NCBI GenBank assembly: GCA_964059195.1
Contig: CAXKWD010000007.1
Coordinates: forward strand, 26,485,023-26,549,022
Source: Ectobius pallidus
Taxonomy: Eukaryota > Arthropoda > Insecta > Blattodea > Ectobiidae
Length of the DNA: 64,000 nucleotides
Reading direction: 5' to 3'
The position numbers and the translations under genes are program-made. Each line of letters begins with the position of its first letter. The first letter of the stretch is position 1. The notes below the pieces were generated by a model. The model did not search any database and had not been told where the DNA came from. It saw only the letters and a list, made by a program, of their open reading frames with translations. Positions 1 through 12,922 of the stretch are shown here, in pieces.

Positions 1-151
1 AAATGGGAAAACGTTGAATGATTTGGACGAAACTCACTATGCGGAGGTTTTCTGGGCTAGGGAATTCGAATATAAGATCTTTTTTTCCCCAGGGCGGTGC
101 ACTTTAATCGTGAAATGCACCTCGAAGCATTTAGCTTTTTAATTAATCGTT
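1..151. repeat. Fragment of Helitron-type repeat
   Basis: This stretch resembles 15895-16070, the internal part of the Helitron-like element at 15489-16384. Shared words include atttggacgaaactcacta and a following cttt-taatcgtg block. It is the sequence into which the 15.2-kb element inserted. No coding potential is seen. The 15.9-kb copy carries an extra TAGGCCTA that this copy lacks. Confidence 0.6.
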
Positions 152-644
152 TAAGGCCCAGTTGCATAAAACATTAATCGAAGTTTAAGCACTGAAACTA
201 ATCTACAGTCAAGCTAAACTTAGAATTTTGGTTGTATAAAAGCTAATCCAAGATTAATTCACCTTGATCGAAGATCAGATTTAACCGGCAAACTTTCTAA
301 GGTTAATCTATATGAACTTAGATTAGCTAAGATACGAAATTGCTTTTATATATTTTTAAAGTAAATAAAACTGAAATGGTAAGTCGTTTTGTATTTAATT
401 ACTTGTATACAGAATTTGTATGGAAATTTCGCATTTCAACTATTCGCTAAACGCATTGTTTCGAGCTTATGAGCTACACATAGGATGCATTTTTAGGTTA
501 TGTTATTTTTAGATAACTAGGATGGTTCATCCGAAAATGAAGGTTTTTAGTTTCCTCGGGACCCTCGTGTATTTCAACACAGAACTCAGTGAACACCACT
601 TTAAAATGAGATTTCGATTATGTAAACATATAGTCGAGGAACTA

Positions 645-1130
645 CAGTGCTTTTACTGTACGACTTGGCCGGCAATCGCACGGGCCGCTCCACCGTCACA
701 GATAAACCGCATGCGGGGCCAGGAGCGTGTCATATCACGGTACTCCCGGCGAATCGTATATATTTCCGTAATGGTAATCACAATAAAATATGAAAATATG
801 AAATATAAAATTAAAATATAAATTTACCTTATCACAGGAGATGTTGGAAATGCCGTCCATACGAATCGTACATAAACATTCTTTGTTCTAATGTATAATT
901 ATGTCGTGGCATTTTTAAAACACTTAAAAACACTTCAAGCAAAATTAAAAACAACTTTAACCATAAAAAAACACAAACACTGCTGTAATAATTATTCACG
1001 TGTGAACGCAATCAGATCACATGCTAGACTTCAGCGACGAGACAACGAGGCATCACTTGGGCGCTTGATGCATGAGTCACAGATAGTCGGCCCACGCGAT
1101 TGCCGGCCAAGTCGTACAGTAAAAGCACTG
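645..1130. mobile_element. TA-flanked mariner-type MITE with transposase tail relic
   Basis: Terminal inverted repeats start CAGTGCTTTTACTGTACGAC and run about 45 bp on each side (645-690 and 1085-1130). They are flanked by TA at 643-644 and 1131-1132, the Tc1/mariner target duplication. On the minus strand around 832-880 the reading frame gives DSYGRHFQHLL and a stop. This is the C-terminal tail typical of insect mariner-like transposases and matches the tail found at 28242 and 17063. The element is therefore a deletion derivative that kept the last dozen codons. It is nested in the left flank of the 15.2-kb element. Confidence 0.75.
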
Positions 1131-1419
1131 TAGAACAAAGACTGCGTCCACAGCTAGAAACTCAAACTAAAAGAAATCATGCATCGAATTCAATGTTTAT
1201 AATTCTGCTCACCCTGCGATTATTTGCAATGGTAGCTTCCGGATGGTAATTGGGAATATTTTCCATATGAGTAGTAAGAGGTCGCGTTCATGGCGGTTTT
1301 AAAGTAGCTAGCTGCATTACCGACCGACCGATGACGTCATCCAATATGGCGGACCGGCATCGCTTCCCCCGACGCCTGCCGACGCTTTGCGTACGTACGC
1401 GTCTGCAGTTATGCCCTTA

Positions 1420-1845
1420 TGGCATGGATGCCTCGATATGCACTCTTACGCAATTGTTTTTTACCAATTTTGTTACACCCTTATGCCACGACGTCTGGAT
1501 ATGCACTCTTACGCAAAGGTTTTTTACCAATGTTGTTACGCCCTTGTGCCATGACATCGGGATACGCACTCTTACGCAATTGTTTTTTACCAATTTTGTT
1601 ACACCCTTATGCCACGACGTCTGGATATGCACTCTTACGCAAGGCTTTTTACCAGTTTTGTTACGCCTCTATGCCATGGACGTCTGGATATGCACTCTTA
1701 CGCAAGGCTTTTTACCAATTTTGTTACGCCCTTATGCCATGGACGTCTGGATTCCCACTCTTACGCAAGGGCTGTAATTGAAGTTGATACGCCCTTATGT
1801 CATAGACACCTGGGTACGTTCTGATTATGCACTCTTGCGCAAGGC
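1420..1845 (+). repeat. 63-bp minisatellite, about 6-7 units
   Basis: The marker cactcttacgcaa recurs at 1441, 1504, 1567, 1630, 1693 and 1756 (period 63), with a degenerate seventh near 1830. Each unit also carries a tttttaccaattttgtta block and a gtctggatatg block. The period is a multiple of three, so several overlapping frames stay open for up to 148 codons on both strands. These frames look like by-products of the repeat rather than genes. Confidence 0.9.
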
Positions 1846-2341
1846 CTTAAGGAGTCTTCCGCCATTTTGAATGACGTCATCACTTCCCGTACGTCATTTC
1901 TCCACCCCCCTGACGTCATCACTATATAACGTTCTTATGCATGTTGATTTTTATATTTTTATTTTAATAAAATCATCTCCCACAGGCAGACTCGAACCCT
2001 ACATGTTGTCAATACTGGGTACCTGTTTTAAACCGCATGGCTACGGGATCATATAATGTTTCACCTCTTAACATTGCTTTCTATATAATTCCGTTTTCTT
2101 AGCGACATTATGGTTTCGTAATCGTTTGCTAGATAGCGCTAGTTATCAGGCAATACTTTCACCGTTGTCTGCTAGGATGCGCTAGGTATCAGTCATCACT
2201 TACGGATTTCTCTACTAGAGGGCAGATGGCGAACAAGATGGATGCTCGCGGTTTTTCTGGAAGGTTGCGGGAAAATTTGAAACTAATTTCCTTAGTGACG
2301 TCATAGATATTCAATCTTGTACTTTCATAATTGTTTACTAG

Positions 2342-3420
2342 ATGGCAGTTGTGTACCATACTATAAGATGGAGGCTAGCGGTAAATTCAAAATTCAAAAC
2401 ATTGTCTCATATAATATTCAGTTTTTTCTGGAGGGTTGCGGGAAAATTTGAAACTAATTTCCTTAGTGACGCCATGGCTATTCAATCTTGAACTTTCATA
2501 ATTGTTTACTAGATGGCAGTTGTGTACCATACTATAAGATGGAGGCTAGCGGTAAATTCAAAATTCAAAACATTGTCTCATATAATATTCAGTTTTTTCT
2601 GGAGGGTTGCGGTAAAATTTGAAACTAATATCCTTAGTGACGCCATGGCTATTCAATCTTGAACTTTCATAATTGTTTACTAGATGGCAGTTGTGTACCA
2701 TACTATAAGATGGAGGCTAGCGGTAAATTCAAAATTCAAAACATTGTCTCATATAATATTCAGTTTTTTCTGGAGGGTTGCGGGAAAATTTGAAACTAAT
2801 ATCCTTAGTGACGCCATGGTTATTCAATCTTGTACTTTCATAATTGTTTACTAGATGGCAGTTGTGTACCATACTATAAGATGGAGGCTAGCGGTAAATT
2901 CAAAATTCAAAACATTGTCTCATATAATATTCAGTTTTTTCTGGAGGGTTGCGGGAAAATTTGAAACTAATATCCTTAGTGACGCCATGGCTATTCAATC
3001 TTGAACTTTCATAATTGTTTACTAGATGGCAGTTGTGTACCATACTATAAGATGGAGGCTAGCGGTAAATTCAAAATTCAAAACATTGTCTCATATAATA
3101 TTCAGTTTTTTCTGGAGGGTTGCGGGAAAATTTGAAACTAATATCCTTAGTGACGCCATGGTTATTCAATCTTGTACTTTCATAATTGTTTACTAGATGG
3201 CAGTTGTGTACCATACTATAAGATGGAGGCTAGCGGTAAATTCAAAATTCAAAACATTGTCTCATATAATATTCAGTTTTTTCTGGAGGGTTGCGGGAAA
3301 ATTTGAAACTAATTTCCTTAGTGACGCCATGGTTATTTAATCTTTTACTTTCATAATTGTTTACTAGATGGCAGTTGTGTACCATACTATAAGATGGAGG
3401 CTAGCGGTAAATTCAAAATT
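2342..3420 (+). repeat. 171-bp minisatellite, left arm (seven markers)
   Basis: The word atggcagttgtgtacc starts at 2342, 2513, 2684, 2855, 3026, 3197 and 3368, an exact 171-bp period. Units differ at a few diagnostic sites: gcggg or gcggt, aatttcc or aatatcc, and ggctatt with gaac or ggttatt with gtac. By these marks the fourth and fifth units repeat the pattern of the second and third, so the left array looks like it gained a two-unit duplication. A half unit precedes it from about 2240. Confidence 0.93.
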
Positions 3421-3515
3421 CAAAACAATGAAATCGAACTGTTTTGTATTTTATCGTTCTGAAAACAAACATACGTGTAAAACTACTTTCGAATCTAAAA
3501 ATAATTCCTTGCTTG

Positions 3516-3518
<3 letters not shown>

Positions 3519-3557
<39 letters not shown>

Positions 3558-3560
3558 ACA
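3519..3560. repeat. (CA)n microsatellite, left arm
   Basis: An uninterrupted CA run followed by tacacacatg. The matching TG run in the right arm (12922-12964) is longer by one dinucleotide, judged from the shift of the pairing sum from 16482 to 16480 across it. Confidence 0.95.
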
Positions 3561-4056
3561 TGTCCTGGAAAACAACTCTGCCCACCTACGCCTCCTTTGT
3601 CTCAAAAATGTTGTAAGACCTAAAATCTCTACCGGAGTCGAGGATATGAAATGTGTATTTTCTAAATTGACGGAAATTCTGGATCAAGATGATTGTAAAC
3701 TATTATTTTTTCAAACATTCAAATCACACCATATATGAGAGCTATCGAGAAAACTAGTTAATGATTTGTAGAGTATTGAAAGATTGAAATACAGCAGGAT
3801 ATACCCTTGTAATGAAACCATACTAACAGATCTATAGCTATGTTTTATCATGATTATTGATTAATGATGACGTCTATGAATAAATATAATAATAGAATTC
3901 TACATGCGATGAGATAATTGTATCAGAATACATAATAAACACTTATGTAATACACGGAAGCAGTACGAAGTTAGAATAAACACTTAGGAATGTGGTCAGA
4001 TTGTAGTAGCGAAACAATCAAAGAACGAAGATGTTTACTATATTGCTTGAGCTCAA

Positions 4057-4135
4057 TATAAATACCCATGTGATGCTTGCGATATTTAAAGCAATCAGTT
4101 TGTGTAATCATTGTGGTTAACGACTCAAGGTAAGT
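4057..4135 (+). promoter_or_regulatory. Possible promoter-like block with splice donor
   Basis: TATAAATA lies at 4057-4064, an arthropod initiator-like TCAGTT at 4095-4100, and a strong splice-donor-like CAAGGTAAGT at 4126-4135. The TATA to initiator distance is about 40 bases, longer than the usual 30, and no exon is recognised downstream. The mirror copy at 12345-12423 points to the axis from the other side. This could be chance in AT-rich DNA. Confidence 0.2.
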
Positions 4136-4569
4136 AATTATTTAAGGCATGACCTATACCTATTAAATGCGACTTAGATAAATAAATACGATATAAGCAT
4201 GTTGTGAAATATTACAGAAAGTTGACACCATACATTTAAATAAGAGACTACTATAGTTATCTAAAGACAGATCCATGGTAATATTATAATGAAAATAAAG
4301 ACATCAGTGAAGTGTAATCACATAACAATCTCGAACCTAGACACTGACAATAGTGGCCACCTAGGGTTATGACAACACTGAACTTTAACGAGATATGATT
4401 TCATCACTGCAATATTATGGTGCAAATAAATACATCAGAGTGATATGTATGTACATAACGGTAATAAATAATTTAGTTTTCATAGCGAATGAAGTAGAAA
4501 GAATACATTTCCAAAATAACTAGGTGCAAGTTAGTAATATTTGCAACATTTAAAACAATAATTTACACT

Positions 4570-7500
4570 TTCTTTTTTTTATACACAAGCCATGCCTTGT
4601 AATGTCTTCCTTGTACACTTTAGGAAACTAAATTATTTATACAAGTAATGGATGAAAACTGATACTGTATAAAACACAACTTGTGATTAATGTAGAAATG
4701 ATTACTAACATGAACCAAATTAATTTGAAAATATCTTACATGTGCACTTCAATCGCTATGAAAACTAATATTTTATACAGGTCAAGGTTGAAAACTGACA
4801 AAGCGTGTCTTTTCATACTGTAAAACACAACTTGTGATTGAAAACGTACAATTGTATTCAGATGTTGGAAATAATAATGTTATTACAACCCAACATGTGC
4901 CAAATTAATTTGAAAATGTCATACATATGCACTTCACTTGCTATGAAAGCTAAAATATTTATACAACTCACGGTTGAAAACTTACAACGCATGCCTTCTC
5001 ATACTGTATAAAACACAACTTGTGATTAAAACCGCTAATAAAACTATAATATTTATACAAGTCTAGTTTGAAAACTGACAAAACATGTCTCTTCATACTG
5101 TATAAAACACAACTTGTGATTGAAAACGTACAATAATGTTGGAAATAATAATGTTATTACAACCCAACATGTGCCAAATTAATTTGAAAATGTCATACAT
5201 ATGCACTTCACTTGCTATGAAAGCTAAAATATTTATACAACTCACGGTTGAAAACTTACAACGCATGCCTTCTCATACTGTATAAAACACAACTTGTGAT
5301 TAAAACCGCTAATAAAACTATAATATTTATACAAGTCTAGTTTGAAAACTGACAAAACATGTCTCTTCATACTGTATAAAACACAACTTGTGATTGAAAA
5401 CGTACAATTGTATTCAGATGTTGGAAATAAAACTGTTATTACAACACAACTTGTGATAAAAACGTATAACATTATTTAAATGTAGAAATGATTACTAACA
5501 TGTGCCAAATTAATTTGAAAATGTCATACATGTGCACTTCACTTGCTATGAAAGCTAAAATATTTATGCAACTCACGGTTGAAAACTTACAATGCGTCCC
5601 TTTTCATACTGTATAAAACACAACTTGTGATAAAAATCGCTAATAAAACTATAATATTTATACAAGTCTAGTTTGAAAACTGACAAAACATGTCTTTTTA
5701 TACTGTATAAAACACAACTTGTGATTGAAAACGTACAATTGTATTTCGTTTTGGATGATGTACTCCTCAAAGATCTCCTCCTCGCGTCGTTTGTGATCTT
5801 TAGAACACATCTTTACAATACAGACCAACACCGCTAGATCACTAAGTAATGCCGTTATCGCAAATCCTGGTTCTTATATTACTAGAGTCTCTGTACTCAT
5901 TGCTTTTTTTTTTGGCTAAGTCCATGGTTTATTCCTGATGTAAAAGTTCTCCATAGACTGTGTGAACTGTAAAATACTAGTGCCGTTCTATTTTACCTGA
6001 CTAGGGACAATGCCAACCACCTTCTGATCACAAATATAAATGAGAAAGTTTACTGTTGAGTATAAATAGGTAACATCTTTAGTTTTAACTTCATGCAACT
6101 ATTGTTAATTAATTTGAAAAAAATGTCTACCTTGTACACTTCACCCGCTATGAAACTAACTTATTTATACAAGTCTTGGATGAAAACAAACAAAGTGTAC
6201 CTTTTCATACTGTATAAAACACAACATGTGATTGAAAATATACAACTTTATTCAGATGTAGAAAATATTAGTGCTTTCACAACACAACTTGTGATTAAAA
6301 ACTCTATAATATTATTTAAATGTAGAAATTTTTACTAACATGTCTACCTTGTACACTTCAGTCGTTATGAAACTAACGTATTTATACAAGTCATGGCTGA
6401 AAACAGACAAAGCGTACCTTTTCATACTGTATAAAAGACAACTTGTGCTTGAAAAGGTACAACTTTATTCAGATGTAGAAAATATTAGTGCTTTCTCAAC
6501 ACAACGTGTGATTAAAAACTTTACAATATTATTAAATGTACCAAATTAATTTTGAAAATGTCTACCTTGTACACTTCCATCGTTATGAAACTAACTTATT
6601 TATACAAGTCATGGATGAAAACCGACAAAGCGTACCTTTTCATACTGTATAATACACAACTGGTGATTGAAAATGTACAACTTTATTCAGATGTAGAAAA
6701 TATTAGTGCTTTCACAACACAACTTGTAATTAAAAAAACTCAAGCGTGTCTTTTCGTAGTGTATAAAACAAAACTTCTGATTGAAAACGTAGAATTGTAT
6801 TCAGATGTCAGAAATAATAATGTTATAACAACACAACATGTCGTAGATTATTATTATTATTATTATTAACATGTACCAAATTAATTTGAAAATGTCGTTC
6901 CTGTACACATAAGTCGCTATGAAACTAATTTATTTATACAAGTCACGCATGAAAACGTACACTTGTATTCAAATGTTGGAAATAATAATGTTATAACAAC
7001 ACAACATGTCCCAGATTAATTGAAATTGTCATACATGTACGTTTCACTTGCTATGAAAACTAAAATATTTATACAACTCACGGTTGAAAACTTACAATGC
7101 GTGGCTTTTCATCTGTATAAAACATAACTTGCTATTAAAATCACCATAAAAACTATAATATTTTTCGTAGTGTAGTGTATGAAACACAACTTGGTAATGA
7201 AAACGTACAATTGTATTCAGATGTTGTAAATAATAATGTTATAACAACACAACATGTCCCAGATTAATTGAAATTGTCATACATGTACGTTTCACTTGCT
7301 ATGAAAACTAAAATATTTATACAACTCACGGTTGAAAACTTACAATGCGTGGCTTTTCATCTGTATAAAACATAACTTGCTATTAAAATCGCCATAAAAA
7401 CTATAATATTTATACAATAACTGACAAAGCGTGTCTTTTCATACTGTATAAAACACAACTTGTGATTCAAAACGTACAATTGTATTCAGATGTTGTAAAT

Positions 7501-7600
7501 AATAATGTTATTACAACCCTACATGTATCAAATTACTTTGAAAATGTAATACATGTACACTTCACTTGCTATGAAAACTAAAATATTTAGAATGTGTGCA
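4570..7600 (+). repeat. AT-rich degenerate tandem array, left arm
   Basis: Recurring words are ataaaacacaacttgtgatt, gaaaactgacaaagcgt, atttatacaagtc and aaattaatttgaaaatgtc. They repeat with mixed spacing: about 270 bp between equivalent words in 4740-5760 and about 214-219 bp in 6120-6860. Three successive units at 6126, 6340 and 6559 each hold a similar 60-70 codon frame. Neighbouring frames carry non-silent changes and stops, so I read the array as a non-coding satellite. It ends inward near a long run of t at about 7645. Confidence 0.85.
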
Positions 7601-7675
7601 GAAGTAGTAAGTTTCTCGTTATCGTATTAGCGTGAGTACAGAAGTAGTAAGTTTTTTTTTTCTAATTAACAGAGA

Positions 7676-7722
7676 ACAAGAACAAGAACATGAACATGAA
7701 CATGAACATGAGCATGAACAAG
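7676..7722 (+). repeat. GAACAT/GAACAA hexamer repeat
   Basis: A run of gaacaa and gaacat hexamers in the left arm, mirrored at 8758-8804. It separates the AT-rich array from the TTAGG-rich palindrome centre. Confidence 0.85.
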
Positions 7723-8760
7723 GTTAGGAAAAAGTTAGGTTAGTTTAGGTTTCGCCAAACCGATCCCTACGAGACTATTTTACAGTCTTACGCAATGGTT
7801 TAACCTAACTTATAATTTTTCTTGCACTTACGCGCATATGTTAGTTGGTTCGCATATAGTCTTATGGTTTAAGCTAACTTCTTTAAGTCCCCAGCTCCTC
7901 GCTTTCTTGCGAAATGTGTTATGTTAGGTTAGGTTATGTGCCGTAAGCTGTGCATACGGATCGAGGAAATTAAAAAATCGATACGGTGCCAGTGCGCATG
8001 TTTAGGTGTTGGTTTTAGAAATGTAAAAGCAATACTTGGAAATTAAATCGGTTTTACAAGGTAGGCATCTTTAAATGTTGGACGAAGTTTCAGTTAATAT
8101 CTCAAATAATATAACTATAGGAAATTTAGTTAGGTTATGTTAGGTTATTGCGAACTGAAATTTTAAAAATCATGTATAGTTAGGTTACGGTATGTTAGGT
8201 TAGGTTATCTCGGCTGAGGAAATTAAAAAACTCGTCGCGCGCGACGAGTTTTTTCTTCAATTTCCTCCGAGATAACCTAACCTAACATACCGTAACCTAA
8301 CTATACATGATTTTTAAAATTTCAGTTCGCAATAACCTAACATAACCTAACTAAATTTCCTATAGTTATATTATTTGAGATATTAACTGAAACTTCGTCC
8401 AACATTTAAAGATGCCTACCTTGTAAAACCGATTTAATTTCCAAGTATTGCTTTTACATTTCTAAAACCAACACCTAAACATGCGCACTGGCACCGTATC
8501 GATTTTTTAATTTCCTCGATCCGTATGCACAGCTTACGGCACATAACCTAACCTAACATAACACATTTCGCAAGAAAGCGAGGAGCTGGGGACTTAAAGA
8601 AGTTAGCTTAAACCATAAGACTATATGCGAACCAACTAACATATGCGCGTAAGTGCAAGAAAAATTATAAGTTAGGTTAAACCATTGCGTAAGACTGTAA
8701 AATAGTCTCGTAGGGATCGGTTTGGCGAAACCTAAACTAACCTAACTTTTTCCTAACCTT
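7720..8760. repeat. TTAGG-rich centre of the palindrome
   Basis: Short clusters of ttaggttagg and ttatgttagg lie on both sides of the axis (for example 7734-7750, 7920-7935, 8128-8150, 8181-8210). TTAGG is the usual insect telomere unit, but these clusters are only one to three units long and are mixed with unique sequence. This is therefore not a telomere array. No open frame of note. Confidence 0.7.
8231..8248. other. Axis of the giant palindrome
   Basis: The 18-base perfect palindrome CTCGTCGCGCGCGACGAG sits exactly at the axis (8239/8240), so there is no unpaired spacer. Just outside, the left side has an extra agc and the right side an extra cttc. The two arms are therefore not perfect mirror images at the centre. 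Confidence 0.95.
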
Positions 8761-8879
8761 GTTCATGCTCATGTTCATGTTCATGTTCATGTTCTTGTTC
8801 TTGTTCTCTGTTAATTAGAAAAAAAAAACTTACTACTTCTGTACTCACGCTAATACGATAACGAGAAACTTACTACTTC

Positions 8880-11800
8880 TGCACACATTCTAAATATTTT
8901 AGTTTTCATAGCAAGTGAAGTGTACATGTATTACATTTTCAAAGTAATTTGATACATGTAGGGTTGTAATAACATTATTATTTACAACATCTGAATACAA
9001 TTGTACGTTTTGAATCACAAGTTGTGTTTTATACAGTATGAAAAGACACGCTTTGTCAGTTATTGTATAAATATTATAGTTTTTATGGCGATTTTAATAG
9101 CAAGTTATGTTTTATACAGATGAAAAGCCACGCATTGTAAGTTTTCAACCGTGAGTTGTATAAATATTTTAGTTTTCATAGCAAGTGAAACGTACATGTA
9201 TGACAATTTCAATTAATCTGGGACATGTTGTGTTGTTATAACATTATTATTTACAACATCTGAATACAATTGTACGTTTTCATTACCAAGTTGTGTTTCA
9301 TACACTACACTACGAAAAATATTATAGTTTTTATGGTGATTTTAATAGCAAGTTATGTTTTATACAGATGAAAAGCCACGCATTGTAAGTTTTCAACCGT
9401 GAGTTGTATAAATATTTTAGTTTTCATAGCAAGTGAAACGTACATGTATGACAATTTCAATTAATCTGGGACATGTTGTGTTGTTATAACATTATTATTT
9501 CCAACATTTGAATACAAGTGTACGTTTTCATGCGTGACTTGTATAAATAAATTAGTTTCATAGCGACTTATGTGTACAGGAACGACATTTTCAAATTAAT
9601 TTGGTACATGTTAATAATAATAATAATAATAATCTACGACATGTTGTGTTGTTATAACATTATTATTTCTGACATCTGAATACAATTCTACGTTTTCAAT
9701 CAGAAGTTTTGTTTTATACACTACGAAAAGACACGCTTGAGTTTTTTTAATTACAAGTTGTGTTGTGAAAGCACTAATATTTTCTACATCTGAATAAAGT
9801 TGTACATTTTCAATCACCAGTTGTGTATTATACAGTATGAAAAGGTACGCTTTGTCGGTTTTCATCCATGACTTGTATAAATAAGTTAGTTTCATAACGA
9901 TGGAAGTGTACAAGGTAGACATTTTCAAAATTAATTTGGTACATTTAATAATATTGTAAAGTTTTTAATCACACGTTGTGTTGAGAAAGCACTAATATTT
10001 TCTACATCTGAATAAAGTTGTACCTTTTCAAGCACAAGTTGTCTTTTATACAGTATGAAAAGGTACGCTTTGTCTGTTTTCAGCCATGACTTGTATAAAT
10101 ACGTTAGTTTCATAACGACTGAAGTGTACAAGGTAGACATGTTAGTAAAAATTTCTACATTTAAATAATATTATAGAGTTTTTAATCACAAGTTGTGTTG
10201 TGAAAGCACTAATATTTTCTACATCTGAATAAAGTTGTATATTTTCAATCACATGTTGTGTTTTATACAGTATGAAAAGGTACACTTTGTTTGTTTTCAT
10301 CCAAGACTTGTATAAATAAGTTAGTTTCATAGCGGGTGAAGTGTACAAGGTAGACATTTTTTTCAAATTAATTAACAATAGTTGCATGAAGTTAAAACTA
10401 AAGATGTTACCTATTTATACTCAACAGTAAACTTTCTCATTTATATTTGTGATCAGAAGGTGGTTGGCATTGTCCCTAGTCAGGTAAAATAGAACGGCAC
10501 TAGTATTTTACAGTTCACACAGTCTATGGAGAACTTTTACATCAGGAATAAACCATGGACTTAGCCAAAAAAAAAAGCAATGAGTACAGAGACTCTAGTA
10601 ATATAAGAACCAGGATTTGCGATAACGGCATTACTTAGTGATCTAGCGGTGTTGGTCTGTATTGTAAAGATGTGTTCTAAAGATCACAAACGACGCGAGG
10701 AGGAGATCTTTGAGGAGTACATCATCCAAAACGAAATACAATTGTACGTTTTCAATCACAAGTTGTGTTTTATACAGTATAAAAAGACATGTTTTGTCAG
10801 TTTTCAAACTAGACTTGTATAAATATTATAGTTTTATTAGCGATTTTTATCACAAGTTGTGTTTTATACAGTATGAAAAGGGACGCATTGTAAGTTTTCA
10901 ACCGTGAGTTGCATAAATATTTTAGCTTTCATAGCAAGTGAAGTGCACATGTATGACATTTTCAAATTAATTTGGCACATGTTAGTAATCATTTCTACAT
11001 TTAAATAATGTTATACGTTTTTATCACAAGTTGTGTTGTAATAACAGTTTTATTTCCAACATCTGAATACAATTGTACGTTTTCAATCACAAGTTGTGTT
11101 TTATACAGTATGAAGAGACATGTTTTGTCAGTTTTCAAACTAGACTTGTATAAATATTATAGTTTTATTAGCGGTTTTAATCACAAGTTGTGTTTTATAC
11201 AGTATGAGAAGGCATGCGTTGTAAGTTTTCAACCGTGAGTTGTATAAATATTTTAGCTTTCATAGCAAGTGAAGTGCATATGTATGACATTTTCAAATTA
11301 ATTTGGCACATGTTGGGTTGTAATAACATTATTATTTCCAACATTATTGTACGTTTTCAATCACAAGTTGTGTTTTATACAGTATGAAGAGACATGTTTT
11401 GTCAGTTTTCAAACTAGACTTGTATAAATATTATAGTTTTATTAGCGGTTTTAATCACAAGTTGTGTTTTATACAGTATGAGAAGGCATGCGTTGTAAGT
11501 TTTCAACCGTGAGTTGTATAAATATTTTAGCTTTCATAGCAAGTGAAGTGCATATGTATGACATTTTCAAATTAATTTGGCACATGTTGGGTTGTAATAA
11601 CATTATTATTTCCAACATCTGAATACAATTGTACGTTTTCAATCACAAGTTGTGTTTTACAGTATGAAAAGACACGCTTTGTCAGTTTTCAACCTTGACC
11701 TGTATAAAATATTAGTTTTCATAGCGATTGAAGTGCACATGTAAGATATTTTCAAATTAATTTGGTTCATGTTAGTAATCATTTCTACATTAATCACAAG

Positions 11801-11910
11801 TTGTGTTTTATACAGTATCAGTTTTCATCCATTACTTGTATAAATAATTTAGTTTCCTAAAGTGTACAAGGAAGACATTACAAGGCATGGCTTGTGTATA
11901 AAAAAAAGAA
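8880..11910 (-). repeat. AT-rich degenerate tandem array, right arm
   Basis: Mirror of 4570-7600 with a pairing sum of 16480. Content and reading frames are the same on the opposite strand. Confidence 0.85.
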
Positions 11911-12344
11911 AGTGTAAATTATTGTTTTAAATGTTGCAAATATTACTAACTTGCACCTAGTTATTTTGGAAATGTATTCTTTCTACTTCATTCGCTATGA
12001 AAACTAAATTATTTATTACCGTTATGTACATACATATCACTCTGATGTATTTATTTGCACCATAATATTGCAGTGATGAAATCATATCTCGTTAAAGTTC
12101 AGTGTTGTCATAACCCTAGGTGGCCACTATTGTCAGTGTCTAGGTTCGAGATTGTTATGTGATTACACTTCACTGATGTCTTTATTTTCATTATAATATT
12201 ACCATGGATCTGTCTTTAGATAACTATAGTAGTCTCTTATTTAAATGTATGGTGTCAACTTTCTGTAATATTTCACAACATGCTTATATCGTATTTATTT
12301 ATCTAAGTCGCATTTAATAGGTATAGGTCATGCCTTAAATAATT

Positions 12345-12423
12345 ACTTACCTTGAGTCGTTAACCACAATGATTACACAAACTGATTGCTTTAAATATCG
12401 CAAGCATCACATGGGTATTTATA
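12345..12423 (-). promoter_or_regulatory. Mirror of promoter-like block
   Basis: Reverse complement of 4057-4135: TATA-like, initiator-like and splice-donor-like words pointing toward the axis. If either copy fired, transcription would converge on the palindrome centre. Weak evidence. Confidence 0.2.
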
Positions 12424-12921
12424 TTGAGCTCAAGCAATATAGTAAACATCTTCGTTCTTTGATTGTTTCGCTACTACAATCTGACCACATTCCTAAGTGT
12501 TTATTCTAACTTCGTACTGCTTCCGTGTATTACATAAGTGTTTATTATGTATTCTGATACAATTATCTCATCGCATGTAGAATTCTATTATTATATTTAT
12601 TCATAGACGTCATCATTAATCAATAATCATGATAAAACATAGCTATAGATCTGTTAGTATGGTTTCATTACAAGGGTATATCCTGCTGTATTTCAATCTT
12701 TCAATACTCTACAAATCATTAACTAGTTTTCTCGATAGCTCTCATATATGGTGTGATTTGAATGTTTGAAAAAATAATAGTTTACAATCATCTTGATCCA
12801 GAATTTCCGTCAATTTAGAAAATACACATTTCATATCCTCGACTCCGGTAGAGATTTTAGGTCTTACAACATTTTTGAGACAAAGGAGGCGTAGGTGGGC
12901 AGAGTTGTTTTCCAGGACATG

Positions 12922-12922
12922 T

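Larger units (their letters stand above)
1264..8239 (+). repeat. Left arm of giant palindrome
   Basis: From 1264 inward this arm is the reverse complement of 8240-14876. Outer positions pair with a coordinate sum of 16140, positions just inside the 171-bp array with 16482, and inner positions with 16480. The left arm is 6976 bp and the right 6637 bp. The differences I can see are two extra 171-bp units, one CA unit, a small indel pair next to the axis and one base difference near 3347. Order outward to inward: 63-bp minisatellite, 171-bp minisatellite, (CA)n, AT-rich degenerate array, GAACAT repeat, TTAGG-rich centre. No recognisable gene. Confidence 0.95.

Noticed and set aside
1331..1781. 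Open frames of 148, 120 and 71 codons on both strands (and mirrors at 14316-14809)
   Set aside because: They follow the 63-bp tandem units, whose length is a multiple of three. Several frames on both strands are open at once and none shows a domain.
2342..3420. 171-bp period as an alpha-satellite-like centromere repeat
   Set aside because: The length match is coincidence. There are only seven units, the sequence is unrelated and it lies within a transposed unit.
5242..5770. Minus-strand frames of 65-76 codons in the AT-rich array (and mirrors)
   Set aside because: Repeat-derived, no domain, interrupted in sister units.
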